Source: a virus
Length of the DNA stretch: 36,215 nucleotides
Strand: one strand, 5' to 3'
IMG/VR virus record: IMGVR_UViG_3300005527_000142
Location: 1-36,215 of that record
Of this stretch, positions 6,867 through 14,232 are shown one piece after another; the stretch's first letter is position 1, and the number at the start of each line of letters is the position of its first letter. The translations under genes and the position numbers were made by a program. Below the pieces are notes generated by a model, which worked only from the letters and a program-made list of their open reading frames with translations, was not told the origin of the DNA and ran no database searches.

Positions 6867-9251
6867 TTACATCTGCTGCTGGAGTATTTTGGAGTTGATG
6901 TCGTTGTTGGTGTTCATTTTATCGCTGATGTTCTGCAGTTTATCTATCATGATCTGCATCTGATCTGCGCTGGCAAAACGATTTAGAGCTTGTAGCATGG
7001 CTTCGGATTTCTGCAGTTGTTGTTCTAAAAATTGACTTTGCTGTGTCATTGATTCGTTGATCTTGGGCAGCGTATCTGAGAACATGGCATCCGAGTTCAT
7101 GCCCATTGGTGCAGAATCACGGAAACTCACAGGTATGCTGCGATTGTTGGCGAGAGGCACTATGGCTTCTAGTCCGTGCAACAGTGCTGTATAACCTGAT
7201 TCGGGACCGTCGGCAATGCCGCCATCTTTGTATCCTTTTTTGTAGAAATGCACAGGATCATTAGGAATGTCGTTGGCAAAACCGTATTTTTCGTGCAGGC
7301 CCATGGCCTTGATCTTGCGTGCCTGAGCAGTATCAATGTCCACGGCCTTGCCTTTTTCGTGTAAACTTGTTCCTGGTGCAGCCACGGGCCTGCCTGCGTT
7401 TTTAGATTCATTGGCCTTGAGGCGTTCTTGATCTTCGCGTGTTCTAAATGCCGAAGTTAATTTGACTTTTTCTTTGGTCTCCTTGTGGTACTCGGTGGCC
7501 ATTTTTAAAAAATCTTCTTTGGTTTTGGGATCTAACCCTTCAAAAGCCTGCCGTGATCCACTTTTATCACCAAAATCAATCACATCGTCGGGATTGGTCT
7601 TGAAGGCATCTACATAGGAATGATCTATCAGACCAAGGGCACCTGCTATACCGCCAACTATGCCACCAATGACACCACCTGCAACTGTGCCCACACCTGG
7701 TACCACTGATCCAATGACAGCTCCTCCTGCCCCCAGAGCAGCAGCTCCTGCAGCCGCACCGCCGAGTCCACTGGGCGATCTTTCTTGTGCCCGCAGGGCC
7801 TCGGCTCTCTGGCCAGTGAGTTTGTTGATAGTCTCAGTCATGGTCTTCAACGCACTGGTAGCAGGCACTATGCCTGCTTCCACGAAACTCTGTAGACTGT
7901 TACGAACTTGTTCGGCAGCGATACGTCTTTTGTTTTCGGCTTCAGTGGCAGCATCTAATCCTTTGGTCATGGCATCGGCGGACTTGGCACCTTGTTCTTG
8001 GCGATTTTTAAGATCGCCGGCTGCTGCAAGATCTAGCAGTTCCGGTAATGAACCAAAAGTTTCTTCCATTATCTCGGGTGTTTGCTGAGCCACTCGACCC
8101 ATAGTTGCCTGTAGTTTTTGTCCGCCTTGGGCTATCAATGTCGTCATACCCAAGACTGTTTGTTTGCCGGTCTTGATGTCGGCCACTTGTTTGTTGAGAT
8201 CCACGCCTGCAGCTGCTGCTGCCAACTGTAATTTTTTATAATCTTCGCTGCCAAATTGTCCTGTCAGTGCTGCTTTGACACCATCGGCTGTTTTGCTTGC
8301 ACCTCGAGCTTGTAGCACACCCACTTCTTCTAGCATCTGCTCGCCGCGTGCTGCCATTTCTTTACCACCAGCAGACATCTGTTGTACCAAAGACCTCATG
8401 GCAGTTTCAGCAAGATTTCGCTTGCGATTCTTGTCTAACTCATCGGTACTGACACCAAATGCCTTGCTGAGTGCATCAGTGGCTTTGGTCATGCGTTCAA
8501 ACTCTGCTATGGAAACATTGGTCTTGTTGCCCAACTGAGTCTGCAGATTGATGTAAACTGCTTGTCTTTTGTTCAGTTCGTCTTGGCTGCCTGTCAATCT
8601 ACGCAGGCCCACAAAGGTACTGTTGGCATTTTTTCGTAGATTGTCTGAAAATTCACCAAATGCGATAGCGCCTTTTTCTGCGGTACCGCCAAAGTCACCC
8701 AGAGTCTGAGCATTGCTACTGAGCAAGGCAACTGCTTTGTCTACTTCATTGAGACCATAGTTGAGTTCTACCATGCGACCTGCCAGGCCGCTCATGCCCG
8801 ATTCGGTGGCCAGTCCTGTGTCACGTAATTTGTACAAACTGGTATACAGTGAGTCAGTGGTCTCTGCTACTTTTTCAAAGTATTTGCCGCCCAGTTTCAG
8901 CAGCTGGCCTCCAACAAATGTCAGACCCTTGATGATTATGCCGCCGGGCATGAGCATAGACAAGCCGCTGACTAGATCACCAATTTCCCCAGCAAATGAC
9001 GACAAGGCCTTGGCCGAAGCTTTGGCACTGGTATCACCGGCCAGCAAGGATGAGCCAAGTTGCGTAGCAGCGCCAGCAGCAGCGCCAGCAGCCACACTCC
9101 ATTTTTTAGCGTTGAGGATCTGTGCTTGTTGTACTTTTTGCAGTTGTTCTAACTGCTGTGCGGTGCCAGCAGTAACTGCGCCGTATTTTTGAATTTCTTC
9201 TTGGGCACGTTTGGTTGCTTCGGCAAATTCTCTTAGATATTGTTGATCCAT
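6867..9251 (-). CDS. Tail tape measure protein with M15-type peptidoglycan peptidase domain
   Basis: A 794-aa virion protein that should fill the tail tube, set tail length and help open the cell wall. The N-terminal two thirds are helical and A/Q/K-rich, with hydrophobic glycine stretches at about 90-115 and 495-545 that resemble tape measure membrane segments. A domain of the D-Ala-D-Ala carboxypeptidase/endopeptidase type (M15, VanY-like) follows: SAFRTREDQ near 599, the zinc motif SLHEKGKAVDID near 627-638 (H and D ligands) and DPVHF near 665 (third ligand). The end carries GYTALLHGLEAIVPL (about 685-699), typical of tape measure C-termini. T4's counterpart gp29 has 590 aa and no such domain. 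The gene faces away from gp26, a tail assembly factor, across 46 nt. Confidence 0.85.
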   Translation of the reverse strand: MDQQYLREFAEATKRAQEEIQKYGAVTAGTAQQLEQLQKVQQAQILNAKKWSVAAGAAAGAATQLGSSLLAGDTSAKASAKALSSFAGEIGDLVSGLSMLMPGGIIIKGLTFVGGQLLKLGGKYFEKVAETTDSLYTSLYKLRDTGLATESGMSGLAGRMVELNYGLNEVDKAVALLSSNAQTLGDFGGTAEKGAIAFGEFSDNLRKNANSTFVGLRRLTGSQDELNKRQAVYINLQTQLGNKTNVSIAEFERMTKATDALSKAFGVSTDELDKNRKRNLAETAMRSLVQQMSAGGKEMAARGEQMLEEVGVLQARGASKTADGVKAALTGQFGSEDYKKLQLAAAAAGVDLNKQVADIKTGKQTVLGMTTLIAQGGQKLQATMGRVAQQTPEIMEETFGSLPELLDLAAAGDLKNRQEQGAKSADAMTKGLDAATEAENKRRIAAEQVRNSLQSFVEAGIVPATSALKTMTETINKLTGQRAEALRAQERSPSGLGGAAAGAAALGAGGAVIGSVVPGVGTVAGGVIGGIVGGIAGALGLIDHSYVDAFKTNPDDVIDFGDKSGSRQAFEGLDPKTKEDFLKMATEYHKETKEKVKLTSAFRTREDQERLKANESKNAGRPVAAPGTSLHEKGKAVDIDTAQARKIKAMGLHEKYGFANDIPNDPVHFYKKGYKDGGIADGPESGYTALLHGLEAIVPLANNRSIPVSFRDSAPMGMNSDAMFSDTLPKINESMTQQSQFLEQQLQKSEAMLQALNRFASADQMQIMIDKLQNISDKMNTNNDINSKILQQQM

Positions 9252-9264
9252 TGTTTAACCGCAA

Positions 9265-9270
9265 TAAGTA
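9265..9270 (+). promoter_or_regulatory. Putative late promoter for gp26, TAAGTA variant
   Basis: Plus strand CAATAAGTAGTG, core at 9265-9270, 27 nt before the ATG at 9298. It is half of a divergent pair with the minus-strand box at 9280-9285. It also argues against the GTG at 9271 as a start, since that would leave no leader. Confidence 0.45.
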
Positions 9271-9278
9271 GTGTTACC

Positions 9279-9287
9279 TTATTTATT
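9279..9287 (-). promoter_or_regulatory. Putative late promoter for the tape measure gene
   Basis: Minus strand CCAATAAATAAGG, core TAAATA at 9280-9285, 28 nt before the tape measure ATG. Confidence 0.55.
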
Positions 9288-9297
9288 GGACAGAAAA

Positions 9298-10137
9298 ATG
9301 ACATCTTTTAACCCTTTGACTCGCTATTTTAGGCAGCCCACGATATTTTTGCGACTACCTTCAAACGGACTACACTATGGACCCAATGATCTTGACATGC
9401 CTGAAAACGGAGAACTTCCAGTGTATCCCATGACTGTGCGGGATGAGATACTGAACAAGACTCCTGATGCGCTGTTCAACGGCTCCAGTGTGATCAGTCT
9501 CATACAGAGTTGCATACCCAATGTGAAAAATGCCTGGGCAGTGCCCAGTATCGATCTTGACGCTATGTTGATAGCCATCAAGATTGCCACCTACGGCAAG
9601 GACATAGATGTCACTGGATCCTGCACGCACTGTCAAGAAACATCAGAGTATGTGATAGATCTAAACCATCAGCTGGCCATGATAGGCCGCAGCGAGTATC
9701 AAAAATCCACAGTGATTGGCAACTTTGAAATCATGTTCAGACCTTTGACCTATAAAGAAATCAACGAAACCAATCAAGATCACTTCAACGAGCAAAAACT
9801 AGCAGAAATCATGCCCACAGCAGATCTTACCAATGCTGATCGACTGCAACAGATCAATGATCTCATTTTGAAAGTAACCGAAGGAACCATCAAAGCACTG
9901 AGTCGCAGCATTGGTAGCATACGCACCGATGATGTCATAGTAGATGATGAATCACAGATCTTGGAATTTTTAACCAACTGTAGCAGTCAGATTTTCAATG
10001 CTATCAAAGATGCTGCCATTGCCAAACGCAGTGCCAGCAATCTCAAACCGCTGAAGTTGACCTGTAGTCACTGTAGCAAGGACTACGAACAACCCCTGGT
10101 GTTGGATCTATCAAATTTTTTCGGGCGCAGCTCCTAG
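9298..10137 (+). CDS. 26: Baseplate hub assembly protein gp26
   Basis: In T4, gp26 acts in assembly of the baseplate hub and tail tape measure complex. The 279-aa protein (T4: 208) begins MTSFNPLTRYFRQPTIFLRL. The family pattern 'R-Q-P-x-x-x-x-x-L-P-S-x-G-x-x-Y', 'LPVYPMTVRDE', and the segment with ALFNGSSVISLIQSCIPNVK and DLDAMLIAIKIATYG are clearly present. Two CxxC pairs (CTHC near residue 109, CSHC near 256) look like a split zinc-binding site. I prefer the ATG at 9298 over the GTG at 9271. Near its 3' end the -1 frame opens and a slippery sequence occurs, so a second, longer product is predicted. It stands alone on the plus strand between two minus blocks. Confidence 0.9.
   Translation: MTSFNPLTRYFRQPTIFLRLPSNGLHYGPNDLDMPENGELPVYPMTVRDEILNKTPDALFNGSSVISLIQSCIPNVKNAWAVPSIDLDAMLIAIKIATYGKDIDVTGSCTHCQETSEYVIDLNHQLAMIGRSEYQKSTVIGNFEIMFRPLTYKEINETNQDHFNEQKLAEIMPTADLTNADRLQQINDLILKVTEGTIKALSRSIGSIRTDDVIVDDESQILEFLTNCSSQIFNAIKDAAIAKRSASNLKPLKLTCSHCSKDYEQPLVLDLSNFFGRSS
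10113..10122 (+). other. Predicted -1 ribosomal frameshift site (tandem slippery heptamers)
   Basis: In the gp26 frame the codons are tca aat ttt ttc. This gives A_AAT_TTT (10113-10119) and, overlapping it, T_TTT_TTC (10116-10122); both fit X_XXY_YYZ. The -1 frame is open from 10077 to 10352 and gp26 ends at 10137, so the site lies inside the 61-nt overlap. Slippage would give a protein of about 351 aa instead of 279. I see only a weak stem-loop downstream (palindrome CTAGTACTAG, 10134-10143), so a stimulatory structure is not evident. Confidence 0.6.
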
Positions 10138-10163
10138 TACTAGATCAAGAATCGATTGAACAG

Positions 10164-10352
10164 TTGGTGTCAAAAATGGATCGAGACATCAACGGTATTA
10201 GGAGCGAAATGTGGGAAATATCATGGCTTAGCCGTGGTGGTATATCTTACGAAGATGCATTCTATCTCAGTCCCACCGATCGCAAATTGTTCAATGACAT
10301 GACCAAACAGCACATGGAAACCACCAAGAAGTCTGGATTGCCATTCTTTTAA
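10164..10352 (+). CDS. Frameshifted C-terminal extension of gp26 (tail assembly chaperone-like)
   Basis: The frame is open from 10077 and is -1 relative to gp26. Its own possible starts (TTG 10164, ATG 10176) lack a Shine-Dalgarno site, whereas the overlap contains slippery heptamers, so I read it as the extension of a gp26 fusion. The visible peptide is charged and helical: SKMDRDINGIRSEMWEISWL, then SRGGISYEDAFYLSPTDRK, ending KKSGLPFF. The W-x-x-x-x-x-x-[GR]-x-[IL]-[ST]-Y-E-[DE] style followed by an S/P-x-D-R helix resembles the second parts of tail assembly chaperones (the 'T' of lambda G-T), which bind tape measure proteins; this likeness is from memory. T4 gp51, encoded near gp26, has a related job, but I cannot show homology. 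Confidence 0.6.
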   Translation: MVSKMDRDINGIRSEMWEISWLSRGGISYEDAFYLSPTDRKLFNDMTKQHMETTKKSGLPFF

Positions 10353-10412
10353 TTTTGGTCACAGTCAAGTCAGGGTATGTCATTTCTCAAGCACGAGTCT
10401 CACACTGTTTAT

Positions 10413-10464
10413 AGATCACTGCGTGATCTTCAGATTTCGCTTGCGCTCATCTGAACTTAGTTCA
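10413..10464. terminator. Cluster of hairpins at the convergent gp26/91-aa gene junction
   Basis: The 104-nt gap between convergent genes holds a perfect seven-base-pair stem AGATCAC/GTGATCT (10413-10419 and 10423-10429), a weaker one CAGAT/ATCTG (10431-10453) and TGAAC/GTTCA (10452-10456 and 10460-10464), the last overlapping the stop codon of the minus gene. T runs are short, so this is at best a bidirectional terminator of moderate quality. Confidence 0.4.
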
Positions 10465-10732
10465 TCCTAAAGTTTACTGTCAAAACCTTTGTTACTTTAA
10501 ACTGATTTCCCAGAGCCTTGAGCCGTAGTTCACCCTGGGCGGGTGAACTATCGCTTGCCATGGTCAGAGTTTTCCCGTCACCTGGAAGAGCCGTCAGATT
10601 AAGAAGATTGTAGTCTGGTACACTACACGGAGGCGGTTGACCGGTACCCCCTACTTCAGCGTTCATTTCAACGGTACTGACCCTGGACCCATCTGACGAA
10701 TCCCGGATCAGCGCAGGTTGTTTCTTTTTCAC
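10457..10732 (-). CDS. Hypothetical protein, last gene of the recombination operon (91 aa)
   Basis: The start is a GTG at 10732 that overlaps the TGA of the preceding 57-aa frame (GTGA), which suggests coupled translation. The protein begins MKKKQPALIRDSSDGSRVS, has a proline-rich middle (GQPPPCS) and a C-terminal part with beta-strand character (GELRLKALGNQFKVTKVLTV). No motif is recognised. Inside the gene lies a ten-base-pair perfect inverted repeat (10526-10550), and the stop overlaps another hairpin, so part of the region may act as structured RNA. Codon use looks coherent, but I cannot exclude that the frame is fortuitous. Confidence 0.5.
   Translation of the reverse strand: MKKKQPALIRDSSDGSRVSTVEMNAEVGGTGQPPPCSVPDYNLLNLTALPGDGKTLTMASDSSPAQGELRLKALGNQFKVTKVLTVNFRMN
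10526..10550. repeat. Perfect 10-bp inverted repeat inside the 91-aa gene
   Basis: TAGTTCACCC (10526-10535), loop TGGGC, GGGTGAACTA (10541-10550). The half-site TAGTTCA recurs at 10458-10464. It would form a strong RNA hairpin on either strand; no T run follows, so it is not a standard terminator. Confidence 0.6.
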
Positions 10733-10902
10733 AGTGCCTGCATCTTTTGTGCTACATTTTTCGCTCTAGGAGCATGGATATGTGCTAACTCATCGATTGC
10801 GGTGACTCTCCACACCCAGGGCCCAGAGGGTCCATCTTGGAGACTGGCATTCCAGCAGCCAGCGCAGGTCGTATTGTAGGGTTCTGTAGTTAGGCAGCGC
10901 AA
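10729..10902 (-). CDS. Small CxxC protein (57 aa), tentative
   Basis: A short frame between the nuclease and the 91-aa gene. The only usable start is TTG at 10902, which overlaps the last codons of the nuclease gene; there is no obvious ribosome binding site. The protein reads TTEPYNTTCAGCWNASLQDG in its first half, with one CxxC pair that could bind metal with a partner, and ends in a charged helix (HAPRAKNVAQKMQAL). Its stop overlaps the GTG start of the next frame. Filling the gap exactly and coupling at both ends support a real gene; the rare start lowers confidence. Function unknown. Confidence 0.4.
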   Translation of the reverse strand: MRCLTTEPYNTTCAGCWNASLQDGPSGPWVWRVTAIDELAHIHAPRAKNVAQKMQAL

Positions 10903-11399
10903 TACTGCCGGACTAGATCAGCGTTTGTTTCCCAGAACTGATCGTAATCCATGATATACCAATGATCGTGTTTGATGGAGCCGTAGTTGAATTGTCTAGA
11001 TAGGAGATGGTCTCTGTGAGCCTGAGTTGCGATGTATTTGCCTTTGCGATTGAATTTCATGATCAATATGTTGTAGTCACCGGGATCGGCAACGTCCATC
11101 AGTTGATCAAGCCACGTTTCTAAAACAGCAACCTGCCCTTGGAACAGTTGATGGAATGGAAAGTCTGCATACGACTTGCATTCACAATTGAATCGCGGAA
11201 AACTCTGCCCGGGTATGATGTCGCCTTTGAAAGCGCGGATCTGACCTTCGTGTAGTGTTTGTTTGCGATGTGTGTTCTTGCCACCAATGTATGCGCCTGA
11301 ATTGGGCACACGGGTAAAAGTTTCTCCATAGAGTTCAGTTAGGTGCAAGGCTACTGCTCGTTCCCAACTGCTTCCTTTGGATTTACTTTTTGATGGCAT
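10890..11399 (-). CDS. PD-(D/E)XK-type nuclease, Holliday-junction-resolvase-like
   Basis: A 169-aa protein with the core of the restriction-endonuclease-like fold: Glu13 in GSSWERAVALHL, Asp60 in KGDI, and Glu73/Lys75 in NCECKSY (E-x-K). The N-terminal S-x-x-E-R and 'R-V-P-x-S-G-A' pieces resemble archaeal Hjc-type resolvases and phage VRR/RecB-like nucleases. It probably cuts branched or recombining DNA. It lies 38 nt downstream of gp46 in the same operon, which fits processing of recombination intermediates; T4 uses the unrelated endonuclease VII (gp49) for that. Exact substrate cannot be told from sequence. The start ATG at 11399 lacks a clear ribosome binding site but is followed by a basic MPSKSKSKGSS leader typical of DNA-binding proteins. 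Confidence 0.75.
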   Translation of the reverse strand: MPSKSKSKGSSWERAVALHLTELYGETFTRVPNSGAYIGGKNTHRKQTLHEGQIRAFKGDIIPGQSFPRFNCECKSYADFPFHQLFQGQVAVLETWLDQLMDVADPGDYNILIMKFNRKGKYIATQAHRDHLLSRQFNYGSIKHDHWYIMDYDQFWETNADLVRQYCAA

Positions 11400-11437
11400 A
11401 GGCAGATAGTTAGCTGAGTCTAGAGTCTGTTCAAAAT

Positions 11438-13201
11438 TTAATTGGTCACATCAGTGGCATAGGAAGTAAAGCCACCTTCTTTGACCACTTTCAATATGTT
11501 TTCCACACGTCCGGCCAGTTCGTCTTTGTGCGACACCAACCAAACACTTTTGTTGCGCTCTCTGGTCATTTTCTTCAGCAGGGCCAGAGCATTTTCCACA
11601 CCCGATGAATCCATACCAGAATCTATCAGTTCGTCAATGAACAACACATTCACCGGCGAGTATAAACTTTCCCACACATCACGAAACGCCCAGGACAGAC
11701 TCAGTATCAAGCGATTGCGCTCACCGCGCGAAAGATTGTCAAAGTCCAGGTCCCGGCCCAGTTCTGTGATCTGTACAGTTAGATCGTTTTGGAATACCAC
11801 TGTGTGCGGCAGGCCTATGCGATCTAGATAGTGTGTGAGCCTGCTGTTGAGATATGAGAGATTCTGATCAATGATCTTTTTGCGCACAAACGAATCTTTG
11901 CTGGTCAGCAGTTTCAGCAAGAAGTCCTGATGATCCTGCAATCGTTTCAGTTGATTGACCATATCATAGTCGATTTCAACCAAGGCCTGTTGCTGCATTT
12001 CTTCAATCTGTTCTGCATAAGGATCTGTCTCGGCCTGTTTGTTTTTCAAGTTCAGTTCGGCACTGGCCAGTCTACTGCGATGCTCGTGCGCATCTGCTTC
12101 TTGATCATAATACACCTTGGGCTGTGTGCCCAGCGGACCCACTGCTGTGACTGCCAGGGATAACTCTGCAAGATCTTGATTGATCTTTTGTAAGTTTGCT
12201 TGTGACTGTGATAGATCTTGCTGTTTGCTGGTCAGCATCTTGCCGTGATCAGCATCGTGTAGATCCTGACCGCAGGCGTGGCAGCGATGATCCTGTAGGC
12301 TGGCTATCTCTTTGGTGATCTTGTCTATCAGCCGAGACTCGCGACCAGCGTCGGTTTGCCCACGAGCAATGGCAGCACCAAGATCTTTGAGATCTTTGGC
12401 ACGCTGATTGTAGGCCAATAAGTCACGATGCGCCTGCAGTTCTGCTTCTATGTCTAGATGGCCAAGTTCATCCACTTGACGTTGTAGTGCAGTGATATCT
12501 TCGTCGCGTTTGTTGATCCAAAGAGTTTGCCTGCGTTTCAAACTTTCTATCTGCTCTTCCATGCGGCGATTGGCTTCGATCATGGCTTTGATACGATGCT
12601 CTTCTTGGCTCATGGCGTCTTTGGTTTCACGCATTTCTTCCTTGAGCAGATCTGCTTTTTCGCTCAACAAAGTGATACCTAACAACTGTTCAATGATGGC
12701 ACGCTGGTCATTGGCTTTGAGGCTTAGAAAAGGTTCTGTGTAGGTGTTTAGTGCCAAGATGTGTTTGAACATATCGTGGGTCATGCCCAGGGTGCGTTCT
12801 ATAGCCAACTGTGTTTCTCTTGAGTCACCTTGGCTGTTGTCATCTTCGGTTTGCTGTACTTCGTCGTCAATGCTGAATTTAAGTACATTGGGTTTGCGTC
12901 CACGCTCAATGCGATATCGCTGATTGTTCACATTGAAATCCAAACTCACAATCATGTTCTTGGCATTGGTCTTGTTTATGAGATTGTCTTTACGTATGTT
13001 GGTCAGGGCCTGCCCATATAGCGCATAACTCAACGCATTGATGATAGTGGTCTTGCCCGTGCCGTTGCGCGAACCATCTCCACCAAGGTCTAGATTTTCG
13101 CCCAAGACCAAGGTTAGATCCTGGCGATCAAAGTCGATACCTTGTGTGGTATTGCCCACACTCATGAAGTTTTTTACAGTGAGTTTGTTGATGCGTATCA
13201 T
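11438..13201 (-). CDS. 46: Recombination exonuclease ATPase subunit gp46 (SbcC/Rad50-like)
   Basis: With gp47 it forms the Mre11-Rad50-like complex that resects DNA ends for recombination-dependent replication. The 587-aa protein (T4: 560) shows a P-loop SRNGTGKTT at about 44-52, a long coiled coil (about 170-450) broken by a zinc-hook C-H-A-C at about 306-309, the ABC signature LSRGERNRL near 490 and Walker B NVLFIDELIDSGMD near 515. The P-loop is preceded by an insertion (GENLDLGGDG) absent from T4, and its first glycine is serine. Start ATG overlaps the gp47 stop by four bases (ATGA), indicating coupled, stoichiometric translation. Confidence 0.96.
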   Translation of the reverse strand: MIRINKLTVKNFMSVGNTTQGIDFDRQDLTLVLGENLDLGGDGSRNGTGKTTIINALSYALYGQALTNIRKDNLINKTNAKNMIVSLDFNVNNQRYRIERGRKPNVLKFSIDDEVQQTEDDNSQGDSRETQLAIERTLGMTHDMFKHILALNTYTEPFLSLKANDQRAIIEQLLGITLLSEKADLLKEEMRETKDAMSQEEHRIKAMIEANRRMEEQIESLKRRQTLWINKRDEDITALQRQVDELGHLDIEAELQAHRDLLAYNQRAKDLKDLGAAIARGQTDAGRESRLIDKITKEIASLQDHRCHACGQDLHDADHGKMLTSKQQDLSQSQANLQKINQDLAELSLAVTAVGPLGTQPKVYYDQEADAHEHRSRLASAELNLKNKQAETDPYAEQIEEMQQQALVEIDYDMVNQLKRLQDHQDFLLKLLTSKDSFVRKKIIDQNLSYLNSRLTHYLDRIGLPHTVVFQNDLTVQITELGRDLDFDNLSRGERNRLILSLSWAFRDVWESLYSPVNVLFIDELIDSGMDSSGVENALALLKKMTRERNKSVWLVSHKDELAGRVENILKVVKEGGFTSYATDVTN

Positions 13202-14214
13202 AGTCTATGCCATATTTCCAACAGCAGCTTGTTGTCATAATGATCGCTGCCAATGTCTGTGATCTGCTGTGTGACGATCTGATCCACTGATTCAAACTTC
13301 ACATTGCCTGGTGCTAGATCTGTTTCAACGCCTTGCATCTTGTTGGGTATCAGACTGACTTCTCTAAGTTTGTATTTTTCGTGGAACGTTTCTTTGATAA
13401 AGTTGGCTTCTTCGTAGGATATGTCTATGTCCAACTGCAGCCTAGCGTGCATACCTGAGCGGAAAACCTGATCCGCAGAATCAATCGCAGTGCTGAGATT
13501 CATCACACGATAAGTGGGCTGGTCGGGCCAGGCATGATACACAGGCTGTTGCCCCCACTCCAAGATCATGAGTCCGCGAGCATCGTCGCCGGCATCTGCG
13601 TAGTTGTGCGGAAAACAGTTGCCTATGTAGGTCACATTCTTTTTGGTCTGCCGCATATGAAAGTGTCCGGAAAACACGTGGCCTGCACTGGCCAGATCAT
13701 CTGCGGACAGTTCACCGTGGCTGGGCATTTCTACCATGGCATTCATCAAGAATGTGGGCAGTTCAAAATGCCCAAACACATACTGCTTGTCTAGGAAACG
13801 AAGCTTTTTATGATCCTCGCCAACGAGCCAAGGACAGATAGCAACATCACCGCCACTAAACCAATCGTTGACAATATTAACTCGCGGTAAGTGTCTAGCC
13901 CAAGCCACGCTTTGAATATCACGACGATCGCGATAGTACAGGTCATGATTCCCAGGAATAAAATAAACAGCATCAAAGTTGTCATTGAGATGTTCTAAGG
14001 CTCGTAAACTATAATTTAGTGTTACGATGTTGATGTTGGCACGATTGTTGTGCCAGTCTCCCAAGAACATGGCCACTTCACAGCCTTGTTTTTTTGCCTC
14101 GGCAGTGGCCCAGATTACGAAATTCAAACAGTCTTCATTGTGCAGTTGGCTGTTGGACTTGAGTCCAAAGTGGATGTCCGTAAAGACAGCAGCCTTCTTG
14201 AAAAGTTTATCCAT
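13198..14214 (-). CDS. 47: Recombination endonuclease subunit gp47 (SbcD/Mre11-like)
   Basis: The metallophosphoesterase nuclease partner of gp46. At 338 aa it equals T4 gp47 (339). Metal-binding motifs are in order: D-x-H (Asp13, His15) in FTDIHFG, GDWHNN (Asp53, His55), GNHDLY (Asn89, His90, Asp91), FGHFELP and SGHFHMR near 180-190. The C-terminal third is the less conserved cap that contacts gp46. It lies 18 nt after gp55. A small perfect hairpin, TGCTA/TAGCA (14219-14231), lies in that gap just before the start codon, and no good ribosome binding site is seen, so translation may depend on coupling. Confidence 0.96.
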   Translation of the reverse strand: MDKLFKKAAVFTDIHFGLKSNSQLHNEDCLNFVIWATAEAKKQGCEVAMFLGDWHNNRANINIVTLNYSLRALEHLNDNFDAVYFIPGNHDLYYRDRRDIQSVAWARHLPRVNIVNDWFSGGDVAICPWLVGEDHKKLRFLDKQYVFGHFELPTFLMNAMVEMPSHGELSADDLASAGHVFSGHFHMRQTKKNVTYIGNCFPHNYADAGDDARGLMILEWGQQPVYHAWPDQPTYRVMNLSTAIDSADQVFRSGMHARLQLDIDISYEEANFIKETFHEKYKLREVSLIPNKMQGVETDLAPGNVKFESVDQIVTQQITDIGSDHYDNKLLLEIWHRL

Positions 14215-14232
14215 AGAGTGCTAGTGTAGCAG

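Noticed and set aside
9271-9297. GTG start for gp26 at 9271
   Set aside because: The extra residues do not look like the family start, and the GTG directly abuts the promoter-like box; ATG 9298 fits better.
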